Assembly (NCBI GenBank): GCA_037576195.1
Contig: CM075101.1
Span: 9,548,001-9,612,000 of the forward strand
DNA length: 64,000 nucleotides
Direction: 5' to 3'
Source: Phytoseiulus persimilis
Taxonomy: Eukaryota > Arthropoda > Arachnida > Mesostigmata > Phytoseiidae
The notes beneath the pieces were generated by a model. That model saw only the letters and a program-made list of their open reading frames with translations, had not been told where the DNA came from and did not search any database. Below, in pieces: positions 38,201-53,200 of this stretch. The stretch's first letter is position 1. Each line of letters starts with the position of its first letter. Position numbers and translations under genes: made by a program.

Positions 38201-41200
38201 CTCGTGGGATCTTGATGCATTGTTTTGGGAGAGCCCTCCCGGAAAAAAATCTGCAATTTTTTCCAAGCTTTTCGAATGAGTTTTCCATGAGCGGGATCGC
38301 GGTCCGAGGCCGACGACATACACAGATGCAGCCCGACGGAGCAGAGATTTCAGCGTTGGCTGCCAAAAAGTCCTTAATGAATTCGTGAATATTTCATGGG
38401 TCGATTCCGTTGGAGACCAATGGGTTTCGTTCAAAATCGTATTTCTGTGTTTTTTGCTCCAGCGTATTATTTGAGGCTTGCCAGCCGGACTCCCAGACGG
38501 CTCGGAGACTCGACAGAGCAATTTATCTCTTCGGAATCGATTGCAGTGCATGCTCCCCTCGGAATCACCGGCCGCAGTGGTCATGTATATATCTCGGATG
38601 CCGGACTTGAGCTCCGCAAAAGTCTTCATCCAACGTCATCGGTAGCAACTTTTTCGGATGTGTGTGAAACGCCTTCACCTCCCTTAGGAGTCGTCATGAA
38701 GACGCGCCCATATTGACGTTCGCTCTACTATTTATACCCTTCTGGCGTGCTTGTTAAGATTCGCTCGCTCCTATGTTCGCCAGCGAGGGAGCAGGTTCGC
38801 ACTGGCCTTGGATAGGCGGTTCGACGGACGGTGGGTTTCGTACCTGGGCGAAAATGTCCGCCAAAACTTTAGCCGCGCCAACGAGGGTAAATTGTCGAGT
38901 GAGAATGTTGGTCGCAAGCGGTAGCTCCCGGTCCAGCTAGAATGAACTAAACGCTGGAAGTGGGTGATTTTTTTTCAGCTTGATTGGTCGTTCTTCACTT
39001 AAAGGACTGCATGCGGAATTGGATGGCAAGTGAACCAGCTAGACTCCTCGACGGATCGCAGCGAAGCAGACACCCGACTCGCGATTCAGCGCTAAGAGCG
39101 AAAGTCGCCGCTTTCAGAAGTCAACCAAGGGGAACTTGAAGGTCGACTGCCGGGAAACAACATTGATTTTGAGGAACTTGTCTAATGCACGAAGTCAACA
39201 ACTCCTAAGCTCCCTTTTCCCGCATGCGTTAGTTCGCCGAAGATCCTAGTTTTTCCTGATCCGGCTTCCGCAGAAAGAACATCCACAAGGGATTCCTATT
39301 CGTAACAAGACTTACTGAGCGTCGTCGCCGGAACCGCCTATAGCGATCACGAGTTCCCGTTCGGGGACTCGTTCTTGCCTCCTGCCGTGACTAGAAACCA
39401 CTTTTTCACTAGAGAAAATTTGGGAACCCCGAGCCCTCATGAATTTCAGAAATAATCAGAGTTATCTCGAATGTTTCGCACTCCTCCTACCCAAACGAAT
39501 GCATTCGCTTCAGAAACCAGACCGTTATGAGGCCCCTTTAACCGGAAGATTCGGTGCGCTCGTTACGCGATGATTCATGAACTGTCACATCCGTTGCCAA
39601 CGTACTTCGTCCGAATTCTCGCGTTTGAAGGAGTCGATCACGCATCCACGTTCCCAGTCGCGTAATCGTCAAACAAGACCTGCTCGGCGGACCCTGACAA
39701 ACAACAAAAACGGCTGTTGACCGATGATGACATTTTATTGACAGCGTTTTCGGTGCCAACTCGGTGCTGGACAAACTGTAACAAATGTCATGTATAAATA
39801 TAACATCTATCTCTGATCGCTTCGCTAGGAAACTGCCGGCCGGCCGGCCTTTTTTTTTTGTCGTTGGTCTGCTAACCGGTGGGTCGCGTGAACGTACGAT
39901 CACTGCGACCGACCGCATCGAAGGCCCCTTGTGATGAAAGCGTCTTTCAAACAGAGAGTGTTGAACGCTGGACGACGTCAACGTTGAACGAACATGCCCC
40001 CAAAATGAGGGTAAACGCCTACCGGTCCCGCGGGCTAATGTATAGCGTGAATCAATGGCAATCTAATGCCACTTCAACGAGCCGATCGGGTGGAAAAAAC
40101 ATCCGAACCCGATGTGCGACTGTGTAATAATAATAATTCGATCAGTGAAATCGTTTGGGTCGCGGAACCGAGAAAGCACTCCCGTTGACCTTACCGCACA
40201 CGGCCCTTAACTAACCAACTAGCAAGCGAGCTGTTCCCAACCAGGCGACGCCCGTTGCTTCGTTAGCTTGTTGACTCTATAAGGTAACAGGGAAGCATTA
40301 CAACATCCGCTTTCCGAATCCTTATGGACGCCCACTTCATGAATATGGGAGGCAGATCAGGGAGATTGATGAAGGATTCGATCCAATGCGGCTCGCTAAT
40401 GGAAATCCTTGCGTGGATTAAAACGTCCGAAAAGGTGTCGTCGAGTGGAGGCAGAGCGTTGCACGAAACCAATTTCGCCGGAACCACTTCTGCCCGAATC
40501 GCCTTCGCTCACCTGATAGTGGGCGACAATGCGAATGCGATCGGGGCAGCGTCGGATCCTCGTTTTGAAGTTGAGATCCTGCGTCTGACTGCACGAAAGT
40601 GCTATAGATCATTCGGATCCACGACGGACTACCAAGCAATGACAGGCACTGGCAATAAAGTCCGAGCCAGGTACATGAGGCTAAATGAGTGTTCAGAAAA
40701 GTCCCGAACCCGTTCGACGGTCCAGCATCCCTGAGTGGAATGTTGAAGTCAGTGGGTCTTCTCCGTTCGAGCTGCTTTGTTCGTGGACTCTTCCTGGATC
40801 GGGTCTTTTCTCTTCAAAGGAGCTTCGTTCGGGTTCCTTTTTTGTCTAAGACTATGAATGTCGCGCAGATTTTCTGGTCGTTCCGCTATCCCGACTTGAA
40901 TGTCGTCTTCTTGGTTTTTCTCCTCTCCTGTTCTCCTCCTTGGTAGATGAAAACAAAATTGGATTCCCTTTTCGTATCATCACAAACCTTGGTTTGACGT
41001 TGGGGACGTGGTAATCAAGATGTCCTCGTAGGGTTTCCCTACTACAGAGAAGCTGTTCTGAAGTGCTTAAGGTTCAGATTCGTCAGTGCCCATGCCTCCG
41101 AAGAAGAGAGCAGAAACGGGAAGAAGAAAGTACCCAAAGACCTCCTCGGTGGTTTTGAGCGGTTACCAACGATCGTCATCGTCCGAGAGCAATTTCCAAT

Positions 41201-44200
41201 TACGAATTACACGTATTCGTACAGTTATTCCCAACGGTGGTTATTCCCAATTGTAGTCAACGATTCAAAATTACATAGTCCACGGATAACGATTGTGAGC
41301 GAACAATCGTGCCCAATTCAACTTTTTTCGAAATTATGCTTCGTAGACAGTTTTTCTCTTATTTTTCCCGTACTCTGGTGAGGCGTTGTCGGAGCATCGA
41401 ATAGCAACCCTCAATCAGAGTCCCAACAACACCGTGCTCAAGAGATTCTGGATCTGGACGGCTTCCTCATTCAGCAATGAATCGAGTTTTGGCCGATTTC
41501 CAGGCACGACACGGATTCGTTTACTCTACACGGCTTCAATTTGCACCGAATAGCGGATGTCGCCAACCAATGAGAGCGCAAGTATCGCCAAGCGGTTCCA
41601 AAAAGAATTCCTCTCAGGGAGTCTCTTCGCCTTGACTCTCACGCGGTCGTGCAACCGACAATCGGCTTCACCAGCGTCCAGAACTTCTTTGTGGTCGATA
41701 ACGCATATCATCCTATCGCAATGTATGGCGTGGTAACATTCCGTTCGCGCACTGATAGCTGGCGAAAACAGCCTTGGAACTCTTGACCACACACAGAATG
41801 CTGCCTCTGTTCTTCTAACGTTTCTTGTGGCAGCCAACGAGTCTCATGAGTTTCGTCCCAGTTTCCCTGGACTCCTCTTCCTCCCAACTGATTTGACCCT
41901 CCTGCAGATCAGGATCGTGATTCGAATTCTGGTATCTCTCATCGGGATTCCATTTGGGTGCTTCCATTTCCGCCCGGTTGAAATGTGAGCCGGTCCATTA
42001 TAGCCAAGTGCGATCAGGTGTGCCGGCATTTTTTCTGTTCGTTTTCCTCGAAAAGCAGAGATTCTTCACGCTTCACTTGGTTATCGACCGCTCCAAAGTT
42101 AGATCAGGCAACTGTATTTTTTGCGGAAAACTGTGATAGCTTTTCTCGAGTTTGAGCGAGGAATTCGGTCGCATTTTTGCAGCGCTTTTCTCTTCGCTAC
42201 CCGAATTCTCTTATTCGCGAACTCAAATTCTCTCGCTTCCGTCGACCTTGGCGATTTCGATAAAATCACACGGCGGATTTCAATCCTTAGGACTTCTGTT
42301 CACTGAACTTCCACCTTGCCCGCAGCACATTCTTCTTTCTCGGGGACTCCCAGGATGGAAATGCATGCTGGCGACCGAGAAAACCGAAGAGAAAAACTTC
42401 GCTCCAGTTTGTGTCAGCTGCGACACACTCGGGCGAGAATGGGAGAAACATTGATCGCGAGTCGATCGATTCACGCGCGGGATTGAAGGCTGACTTGTTA
42501 GGGCTCGCTAAAACGCTTTCAACGCTACTTTTTCTCTGTGTGCAATCGGAGAGCCCAGATTCGAAACGTCGTATTTCTCAATTCCTAACAGTGGAGTTTC
42601 CAATCAGGAATTCATCGAACCAATTTTCGACAACTTCATTTTGCTTTTTTCCTGGAAACGCTCTACTTCTTGTTTCCCCCCACTTCTTACGTTCACAAGG
42701 AGAGCGCAGAATAACGTTGTCGGAAATCGGTTCGATAAATTCCCGACTGAAACCTCGACTCATGGAGTTTTGACGTTTTGAATCCGGGCTTTTCAGTTCG
42801 GGAGCCATCAGGGGGAAGCTGACATTTAGAAACCGTCCAAAACTAGCGGCTCTCAATCGAGCGCTCTTGCCTCTGTGTGCATCTTCGCGAATCTTTTCTC
42901 GTCGATGTGGCTTCAATCTTTCACCTGCCACAATCCAGAAGCAGTCCGAACGGAAGCTTCCTCTGGATTCGGGCTGATGCCGGTGCGAATGCTCCGCCGA
43001 AAGACTCGTGGCAGCGGCACGGGGAAAGCATCGTTTTCACTACGATGTTCGCACTAGGAATCCTGAGGGAAACCGTGCCACGGCTCTGCCAAGAAACAGA
43101 CGGAGTGGTAGACGGTCAGATTGATGCAGGTGGCGAATCGGATGCCGGATCTGCGATTCGACTGACGTTAACTGTGAACGGTGCCGCACCCAGCGCGAGT
43201 CACGATCACATTCAGTTCGATGATGAGCTGGCGGTCGGAAAGCTAGCTAGCAACTAGATGTACTGCTTCGATTCGAGCTTTGTGCTTGAATGCCGTTCGC
43301 TGCTCGAAACGATTGGGATCAGCCGCAAAATTACGGACGCTTCCTAGAGAGCCTCCCGCTCCAGTAGTGGTTCACAGAATCGCGCAATTTCGGCGCGGTG
43401 CTGATCGCGATGGCGGTTTTGTTGTTGCTGCCAGGTTGTCCCATCACCAAAACAAGCGATGGATCTCGCTCTGATCACCGATTCCTAGTTCAGCGTTGAA
43501 CGCTCGGACAACGAAAGCGTCGGCTCACAGCGAATCCGAACCGCGGCGAATCCTCGCTGTATCGCTGATCGCACGGTTTTGACTCGAAGACATTTGTTCT
43601 CCGAACAACGGCGGTGTTCCTGAAGCGAAGCACTTGATATTTCAGAATACCGTTCCCGATGAGGTACATCGTCCTCGCTCATTCTGATGCTTCTAGGAAC
43701 CGCTCAACGTCCCGGTGGAACAGCGGAGGGTTTTCTTTTCTGTCCACAACTCCGGTCGCCGTGTGTTCAAAGAGTTCCATGTGAGGGGTTTTAACCCCGC
43801 TATTACCGGGGAATGCGGCGAAAATGCAGAGCCGATAGACGACTGAGAACAGGACTGGCAGCGAATCATCCTGGACTTGACCCTCGAGGGGGAACCAGCG
43901 CGCAAGTGGAAACTCCGACTTTCGATGATCGCGTGGACTCCGATAGAGGGACCTGGCTCCAGCCAGAGTTCGAGCTCAAGATCGATTGCGGGCTGCTCAG
44001 AACAGTAGTTCGTGAATTGGACATCTTGGTCAATGATGGGCTCCTTCCGCAAATATATTCCCCCAAATTTCGGACCGCCGCACGAAAGCGCATCCAAAGC
44101 TCCGCTTCAATGCGATGATTGTTTCATTTACGGGCTTCTATACAGCTTTTAGTCGAGACACACCTTTCCGTGCGATGAGCGTCCCATTCGGACGTTCCGC

Positions 44201-47200
44201 GGAGGGAAAATGCGTGATACTGCCGCTAGCAAAGAATAAAAACACAACGAGACCCTCAAAGCCGACGAAACGAGCGAGGCTGCCAGACGCCGATGAACGA
44301 ATTGACCCACCGTTGAGCAGGCGGACGCGGATCCGAATGCCAAAAACTATTTTTATTCGTTTCCCTTCCTTTGGATGGGTTAAGTGTCTCGTCGTAAAAC
44401 TTGATCAAAACAAACGGCCGCCTCTCAGTGACAGTAGATGAGACGATATTCCTGCCGCTGGCTCCGAAGTTCCTTCTATTGACACCACAGTTTTTCCCTC
44501 TTTCGGATCTCTCAGAACTCACGCGGGGAAAGATTGGAAAAGATGGTGCTCGCTGGTCACGAGGTACCCATTGTCAATGCAGATGTGTTGCTTTTCGGGG
44601 ACACTGATGTTAGCTTTGGAGCGACGAAAGACTGTGATGAAATCAGCTAATCTGTGTCGTCTCGGAGCTCCCCGCTCGAAGATCAACCGGAACCAGTGAG
44701 GCAACTTCGACCAAACCTTCACTGCTCGCGGGAACTGGTTTCAAATTCCAGCTGATGTCTCCAGTTTGAATGGAGCACCAATGCTCCTCGGAAGATCCAG
44801 AGATTTGGAGAAAAATCATCCGCCTCATACGACACTGGATGCTCCACTAGTTCGTAGAAGACCAAACGAAGCTTCTGATTGACTCGGCTCCGCACGTCAG
44901 GATAAGGTATCCTACTGCCGGGCTATGCTAATAGCTCAAATGATGGGAGCACGATTCCGGATTATTTCTCTCGATCCGAAGCCTCTATGATGGATTGCTG
45001 CACTAATGATTGAGATGTTATCGGCGTGAAATATGAACTGTGAAAATTGAAATCAGTCTTAATTGAATGAGAGAGCTCATTGGTATAATCCTTGGTCCAA
45101 TCAAGCGCTCGAACTTGTCCTCACATCGTGTGAACATGGGCAGTACTTTGAGGAGTCGATCCTCCTCAATCATTAGCTCTATCTTGATCGTCTGTGTGAA
45201 GGAGTCGTGATTCGATCTTTCGGAATCCACAGTAAGCTTTCATGGATTTTCGTTCTTCCATATCGGAAGGAGTTCTCGCTGACGAAGTGGATCCAGCCAA
45301 CGGAACCGCTCCGAAGCCCGTATCGGATTCCAGTGAGAAATTTCGACGAGAACCCGGAGAAAGAGCGACGAAGCAGAAGAAAGTTGCGCTTAATAGGTGT
45401 CCAAACTTCGAGGAGATCAAGTTCAAGGGTCGTTAGTAGTCTTCGCCGACCAACAGTTCTTTTGTTCTCTTTCGTTCGTTCTATGGTAATTTCTCTCTTC
45501 GCTTTGTAAGTCCTCCAATTCTGTCATCAAGTAACCCATACGTTCTTGGTCTCGGTCAGCTGGGCTTCAGAAGTGTGAGCGTGTTACAGACCTACACTTG
45601 TTTATTCTGTTAATTTGACAGGCAAAGCAATTTGAAGGTTCTGTGGGAATGAGGGATCCTCTCTCACCAGATCTCATACCAGGCCGCGACGTCCCGTTTT
45701 GAAGAAGAACCAAACCTCGATTTTTGATGGCCGACACGGCGAAGTATCGACAAACATTTCAAGCACACTTCTTGGCAGCTGTCTGGCGAGCGAATCGGAA
45801 GGCCAAGCTGACAACAACGCTTTTCGGAAGTTCTCCGAAAATTCGAGCACTCCAATTTCGCCCAATGTCGATCACCCGCCGGAAGATTGAAGCCAGATGC
45901 CGAAGCTATCGGAGTTTTCTTGTGCACAATCGGAAAGAGAAAAAACTTGAGCTGGATCAATTCGAAGTGGAAGCGCTGACATCAAGTAGGCGCTGCGATG
46001 ATTGATCAACCAACTTGAACAAAAGCGAAGATAATGGATCCTGGCAACCGACTTCCCATGACACAACACGGCCACAAGCTGCCGAGTTCGATTGTGGGCA
46101 AAGCTCGACGATCTCCATCTTGCACAGATGCAGAGATGAGGAAAACAGGTGGGAGTTCAAGTGCGTCTTCCAGTATCGCTCATCCAGAAATTTCTATTGT
46201 ATTCCTATATTCGGCCTCTCATCCGCCGTACGAGGTGAAGGAGTCGTAACATACTTGAGCATAATATAATGTCTTCAAATGAAGAATATCTCAAGTGATC
46301 GAGCAATCCGGGAATTCTGTACATGCTCTCCTCGGAGATAGCGTTCCCCACAGCTTCTTCCCGGGTGAAAAACGATCGACCGGGCGACCTTCTTCCAAGA
46401 TCCAGATCGGCGAATTTCGGAAGTGGGTTCGAAAGTGCCCGGGTCTTGACCGGCCGACAAAACAAAAACCGCTCGCTTCAGCGAAAGTCATTTTGTCTCC
46501 ATGTAAGACGCAAATACAAGTTTTTTCACGCGTCTAGTGTTCCGCGTCTCTTCGGAACAGCGTTTCCAGCTTAATAAGTGAATGGTTCTGGAACACAGCA
46601 GAAACAGTCTGAATCGCCCGTTGGTGTCTCCAACCACTGTCAAGCCGAGAGACTAGAAGCGATTTGCTCCGAGTGCGGGGTTCACCACAACCAAAGTACC
46701 CTGAGATTCCATGGAACGAGCCGGGACTGTTCAACCGCTGACTCTCCGGAAACTTCGAAGTCTTGAGCGGTTCGGAGTTTTTGTGGGTTCTGGAATCCTC
46801 ATCTCTTGGCATGAACACTAGAGAGGATCGCATGGCAGCGTCTCTGACATCGGCCACGATCGTGAACTAATGATGCGAATTTGAATTCTGGGCGTAGACC
46901 ACAACGAACAGACTCGCATGATCGAAGTCACCGCAAATGCACCGGAACTGATGCGGCGCTCGGAGGTTTTGTCTCATTCACTTTTTCAGCGGCACACGCA
47001 CCGAGGGTCGCTCGCTGCTTCGCCTGGGACAACTCCCACGATTTTAGAACATGATTCGCCAGGTTTGTCTCTCACTGCAGCGATGACTTCTGTTGGACGG
47101 ACGCGTGAACTACCGGGAAGATGATGCCGAAACAATAGGAGCTGTCGCTTTGGTAACCATCCTCCCTGTTTCACTTAAGCATCGAGCTCCACGCGTCCCA

Positions 47201-50200
47201 TGGACGCCCTGGGAAAATCGAATCCCATGGGATGAAATGATATCCCGTTCCAATGGATTGACCGCTTCAGGGAAATTTATTCTCGTTACTTGGAAGAAAA
47301 AACATTCCTCTTTGGCAAGCGTCCGCTAACAGCGAGCAACTATAATCCGACGGATGAGAATTTGTTTCGCCGAGACGGAATTGACGTGAGAAAATCAACG
47401 TGATCCGATGTCTATGCCATGAGACGTGGGTTTGAAGCCCGGAGGGATCTCGGCGCATCCCACGTTCGTCTGGTTTCGAATGAGCCCTATGTCTCAACTG
47501 TAACAAAACGCGGCCCCAGGCCTAATTCGCCATAAATGCCGCCGAACGTTAATGTGTTCATAAAGCGAGCGTTGACTAGCCGAATGCATGCCAACGATGG
47601 AGAGCTTTTTTTTCTTCCGCCGGATCCTCCCCGTCACCACAACATGACACGTGACGGATTGCTCGAGTCAAATCATGCTCTGCCTCTAATCTTCTCCGAA
47701 AATTTGAGCGCTTTCATTCCTGCGTGTCATCGGACACGCCCAGCCACGCGAAACGAGGAAGAAAGTATTCTGTTGACATTTTGGCATCTGAGAACACACG
47801 ATCTCGTAGCACATGGCTTGGTGTCGATAATAACGAAAGCATTTGGCACTCGGACTCCTGAGGAGGAAATGACAGACTCTCCATTAAGCCCTTGGAACCA
47901 GACCAAGTCCGCTCTGGGCAACTCATTTTCGTGACTGGGTCCGAGACTGTGCCGCGGAATCGCGTCGAGATGTCCGGGATGTCGAATATTTCCGCAGCTC
48001 AGGCGTTTTGTCAGGAGGCAAATAACTTGAATCGAGCTCCAAGAACATCGATCTCCAGCCACACTCACCAGAATCTATTCCAGCACTGGGTAGTCTCAGT
48101 CGAATCGATGTTGAACTTCTGCAAGGTCGACTCACTTCGTATCCAAAGTCATGATCCTGCGGAGTAGTTATCGACGCAGAGTTTGAAGAAACTTCAAAGA
48201 AAAAAGAAGCACGGTCACTGCCTTGCGTGGCCACTCCAGAGCGCCGTTTCGCGCGAAGTGCCCGTCGCCGCAGAAGTCTAACGGGGCTTTCGGGTCCAGC
48301 CTGGCTAGCGTGCTCTCCTCTCCCCTTACGTCCATTGATGGTATCCACGCTTTCACAGCTGGTGACAGAGAACGTACCCTGCAACTCCGCGGGTTCCCTA
48401 TAAAGCTCTCTATCAGAACGCATGTCTAGACAACCAGACACCCTCTGAAAGGATTGCATTGTGGGAGGGATTAAAAATTAGCCAGCATACTCGTTTGAAC
48501 TTCCACCTGGAGGAGGTTCCACGATTGTTTCCAGCTCCAAATCTTCTCATAGATCAATTCTATAGTTCTATGTGACTGTTCGATATAGAGTCCATTCATC
48601 CCGATTCAGTAACTTCTGTAGGCAGAGAGCGATGAGACGTCCGCGGCACCTCGCGGAAGTTTAAAGCCTCGACGTAGATGCTCTCAGATCAGAAGGAAGA
48701 CGACCAGCATACATATGCGGTCCAATACTCCATACTTCGGTGCTCAATGGGAGACCTTCATGAAGAACTCTCACCGGCTCTAGAGAACAGTGAACTCAGT
48801 CCGAAGATTAACTGTCTTGTCAGCAGCTTTGTGGATGACGATCTCAAGGAGCCAATCAATTTTGAAGACGATGTTTCCGAAGCTTGATGGGCATCGGAAA
48901 CGCTTCGTACGGTCTCTCAAGGGTATCCGGTCCCTGTGCAAGTGCTGAGCCCGAAAGTTTCTTGACGGGTTCGTGCCCGAGAAGTTTCTGTGAAGGCTCA
49001 AGAATCAATTTTTGCACAACCGGGGCGTGGCTGGGGGCTCAGACCGTATAAACGATGGCCGAGAAGTTCCCGTCATGACGCTCGCTGGCTCGTGTTCTCC
49101 TAAAGGTCGTTTTTTGCTGCTTGAATCGAACATTATTCATTTCGGGCCCCCTTCGTGAGAAGCTATCAATATTCCAGAACAAAGGGGGATGCCTTCAGGG
49201 CATTGGGATGCGCGAAAGTTGACGCCGCAGTAATTTTCTGGGAAACGTCGTGGCTACCAATCCCTGCTGTTCTCCGATTGAGTCCGGAAATCATTCCATT
49301 CGCTTTTCACGGAGACAAAAAAAAATGTCTCAACTAGCTCAAATCGGTTTTTGACTGTATCGAAAAAATTATGTTTTGTCCTGAGAGCACCTCGAAAACT
49401 GAAGAGTAACGGCGGTGCTCCCTCATCGAGATTAACCGTTTCTCGAAGCTGAACGCATCGGATCTTTAATTTTTCATACATTATGCTGCGAAACTTTCTC
49501 GCTCCCTATGCCAAGACCGTGTGCGGAGAGTTCTAGACAGATTCCCACACAGCCAGATTGATGTTCATTCAGGATGACTCGGCAATGTCGAATAGGAACG
49601 GTTTGGAATGATAATGGTTTCTGGCTGAAGAGCGATGTTCATTATCTCCTCATTGGCCCGACGGGAACTCGGAGCGCTCCGCGAAGACCGCGCCGAAGTC
49701 CTCAAGGACTCCCGAAAACAAACCCGTTCTACGCTCCTGAATGCACGGTCTGTCTCTTTTGGGGGGAGAACGTGGTTGTTTTTTGATTAAGATTTATCAT
49801 CGCTGTCGGGACTCGCTTTGTGCCTGTTGGACAATTAACTGTGGACGCGGGCGGCTATCAAACAGAGGCAATCGAAGACCAATCAAAAATTTTGCGAAAG
49901 CAACGGGCAACAAACCCGGGTCTGGAACCGTTCGTCCGGACTTCTGGCGCTCAGCTGATCCAACGACCCGAATAAGTCGATGGATAGTTCTTTCCATGGC
50001 TCAGGGTCTGCGACGAGATGCCGATGTTAACCCTGCACGGATCTCCCTCTTTGCGCCCTCATGACAAGTTGGTGGAAGTTAGTTTTTCCAGAAATTGATG
50101 GCCACGACGAACTTCGGGGTTTCGTACTTATTCCCCTCAACTGTTTCCGCTGACATCAACTCGCATCTCAGAGCAGCGGCACCCAACTTCATGTAGCTCC

Positions 50201-53200
50201 TACGAAGTCCCCGGATGAAGGTGATCTTGCGGTCTGGGCCCAGTCGCTGGACTGCCAAGGTTACCCAGACTCACAAACGTGGTCGAACATTCAACGGACA
50301 AAATATTCAATTTAAGATGAAAGAACCGCGCGGAAGGTTCATTTGACTGTTGTTGGAGAGAGGGGGCTGAACACTGGGAACTTGATTCAGCCGCTGTTAA
50401 GCAGAGTGAATCAGAGCCGAAGGCGCAGAAAAGTAACTTGTCCGAACCCTGGCTCCCACATTCGTCTTTCTCAACAGTTCATGGCTAATCGTGCTTAGTA
50501 AACGGCGACCTGTCCGAGAGGCTCCCCTGAGATGTCTCTCGGAGAGCTCGGTTCGCTGTGATGGAAGTGCTCTCGACTCTCCATGTCAATGACGCGGTCT
50601 GTCGGCTTCTCGGTCGAATACCATGATCGGCCGGCCACGCTGGTTGACTCCGACGATTCTAGAAAAAAACAGTCCTGTGTTCGCGGCGTTTCGTGTTTTG
50701 TACGGCTGTGACTTGTACCGGGTGATTTGGTTTTGGAAGTAAACGGCATTTTCCTCGTGTTGGAGTGTTCAAGCGATTTGCCGTGAGCGATTCCGTGAAG
50801 TTAAAAACCGAAAACAAAAATTCCTTCCATCAGCCAATCATCGGTAACATTGGTTTGGGGTACCTTCACGCTCGAGTGTTTCTACCCGATGTTCTTTACC
50901 GTCCGTGAAACTCACCGAAACTCTCAACAACCATTTTCAATACAAATCGCATGGTCCGAGGACCCCTTCGACTCTATGAGGATCCTCATGTTCTACCTGA
51001 TCCTGTCTAGGAGCCACCGCATGGATAATCCGCGACGCATACAGCCCTATACTCTCCACGAATCCAGCTCACCGGAGACAACCGAGGAAAGGAAAACTGA
51101 GCTGTCTTCGAAGCTCTGATTCGCTTCCGACAAAGAAATTCCAAATGTCGGGGCCATCCTCAACACCGGCGCAGAGAGAGCAACATTAGCTAGGTTCGGT
51201 CGAGTAGCGGCTCAGAAGGGAAGGAACTTAAAATTAATTCTTCCAAGACACTGAAGTAATTGCATGAAAAAGGAAAGCTGCTTCGACTGCGATCGAGGGC
51301 AGTTGTTTCTTGTGCTTATGGTGGCGGCTCCCTCCCATTGTCCAGATCCTCGAATCTTCTACTTTGCACAACGAACACTGAACGAAAACGTCCCAGTCGA
51401 GCGTTCCACCGGTTCCTCGCTTTCGAAGCCGCCGTTTCCCCGGGCAAAACAAAGCATTCGACGACAAACAGCGGTCGGTTCTTCTACAAGAATTGAATGG
51501 AGGTTTCGTCGGTGGATTCGCTTCGAAGAGGCAAAAAGCGATCTTTCGCATCCCAAAAACCACCTCAGATCCATCCGTTGTTGTCGAAGATACCCTGAGA
51601 GGTCCTCATTTTCATCCGCCATTTTATGAAGATCGAGCCATCCGTCAGCGACGCTGAACACGACCACAACGCGGAAAGATAGCCAGCCGAGCGTCCGAGC
51701 GATTCCTCCGCCAAAGTCTATCAAAAGCGAGATCTTCTCGGGGAAAAGTTACGAGCGCCAGCCCCCAGTGTGTGGATCGGGCCCGAGTTTGTCGCGAGTG
51801 CCCCGACCCCAGCCGTCGCCGGGAACATATATCGAGAAGAATATCCGACGAGAAGCTCACTTGCGATCAAGCTCTCAGCAATGACTTGCTGCGTCGTCTC
51901 CGTTATCGTTGTATCATCCAATGGTAAGAAAGTCTTCTATGAATCGCACATCATCCAGATAAAACTTGAATTCGACTGATTGACGGAGCAAGCTTCTCAC
52001 TCATAGTTTCCTTTGTCTTCGAAAGACAGGCAAATGGATAGACACAGCGAAGTCGTCGCTCTATTCCACTTACAGTCAAACGCTTCAAGGAAATGTTCTG
52101 CAGAAGCACATCGTGGAGACACTGTCGAGATCTGACCACAGCTTCTCAAAGCAAGAACAGATGCCCCAAACAACAGCAACGGTTGAGCAGAAAAAAAGCT
52201 TGGAAATGCCGATCTACTTTCTCCTTATGGTCGCAGCAACTGACAGCGAAGTTTCCTCGCCTTCCCCCATGAAGTTTTCACGATTCCACCACTCTGGGTC
52301 TGGCTTTCATCCCTTCAATATCGGTCCCGAAACCGATGCAGAACCCACAATATCATGATATCGGAGCCGGTGTCTCCATGTTCAAAAAATATTTGGAAGA
52401 AGACTCAGGTTCTCTATTGAAGCGCAGCCACAGCCCTTCCTCACCCGGTTTGTCGGCGTGTCTGCACTGAATCACCCGGCGCACGATATCTGACAATATG
52501 CCGCCGTCATTCAAGTGATAAACGATCGACTTTCGTGGTTCTCTGATACGCTTCTGCGATCTCTCTTCAGGGTGGGGAAAATGACTTAGATGGGAAGTAC
52601 CCTCGCATCCGCTGGTCACCGTCCAAAAACGAGTCAACACAACGTTCTGTGCACAGTTATCTGTGAAAGTCGAAATAACGCGCGCCCTCGACATTATCGA
52701 GCTCCCGAGGGTTACAGCAGGAAAAAACTCCGAGATTTCAATCTGAGTACCAGAGCTGTACGATGTTTCTGATCCGAGAGATGGAACACCGCCTTGCGTC
52801 AGTCACAGTTCCTTCCAGCGGCGAACGGCGTACTCGAACAAACAAGTTTCCACGTTCTGGAACTGCTTTGAACTACGGCGGGAAACTTCAGATATTCATG
52901 GCGTTGACCAATCCCTGCATATGTAAGTAGTCACATCGAGCGGTTGACAGGGACCGCGCGCGGGTGACTTGAATCTCAGAATAGCGGACACCAGCTAGAG
53001 GTATATCCAAACACTTCGTTGAGTCTGAGCCCAAACAGGAGATGAGCTCGGCACGACAGGAACCCCAGTTCTAGAGGAGGCCGCACAATTCGGCTGTTCT
53101 ATCCTCCTGTTCAAGTATATTTTCGGTCCTCCCATTTATGTATCTGGAGCCAGCATATTTGTGTGTGCAAATTGGAAGAGCGCAATGTCGTTCCGCTCAA

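Noticed and set aside
45622..46005. Exon behind a strong acceptor (TTAATTTGACAG) with an internal TGA at 45700
   Set aside because: Frame lengths of 26 and about 100 codons are common by chance here, no partner exon joins in phase, and no family is recognised.
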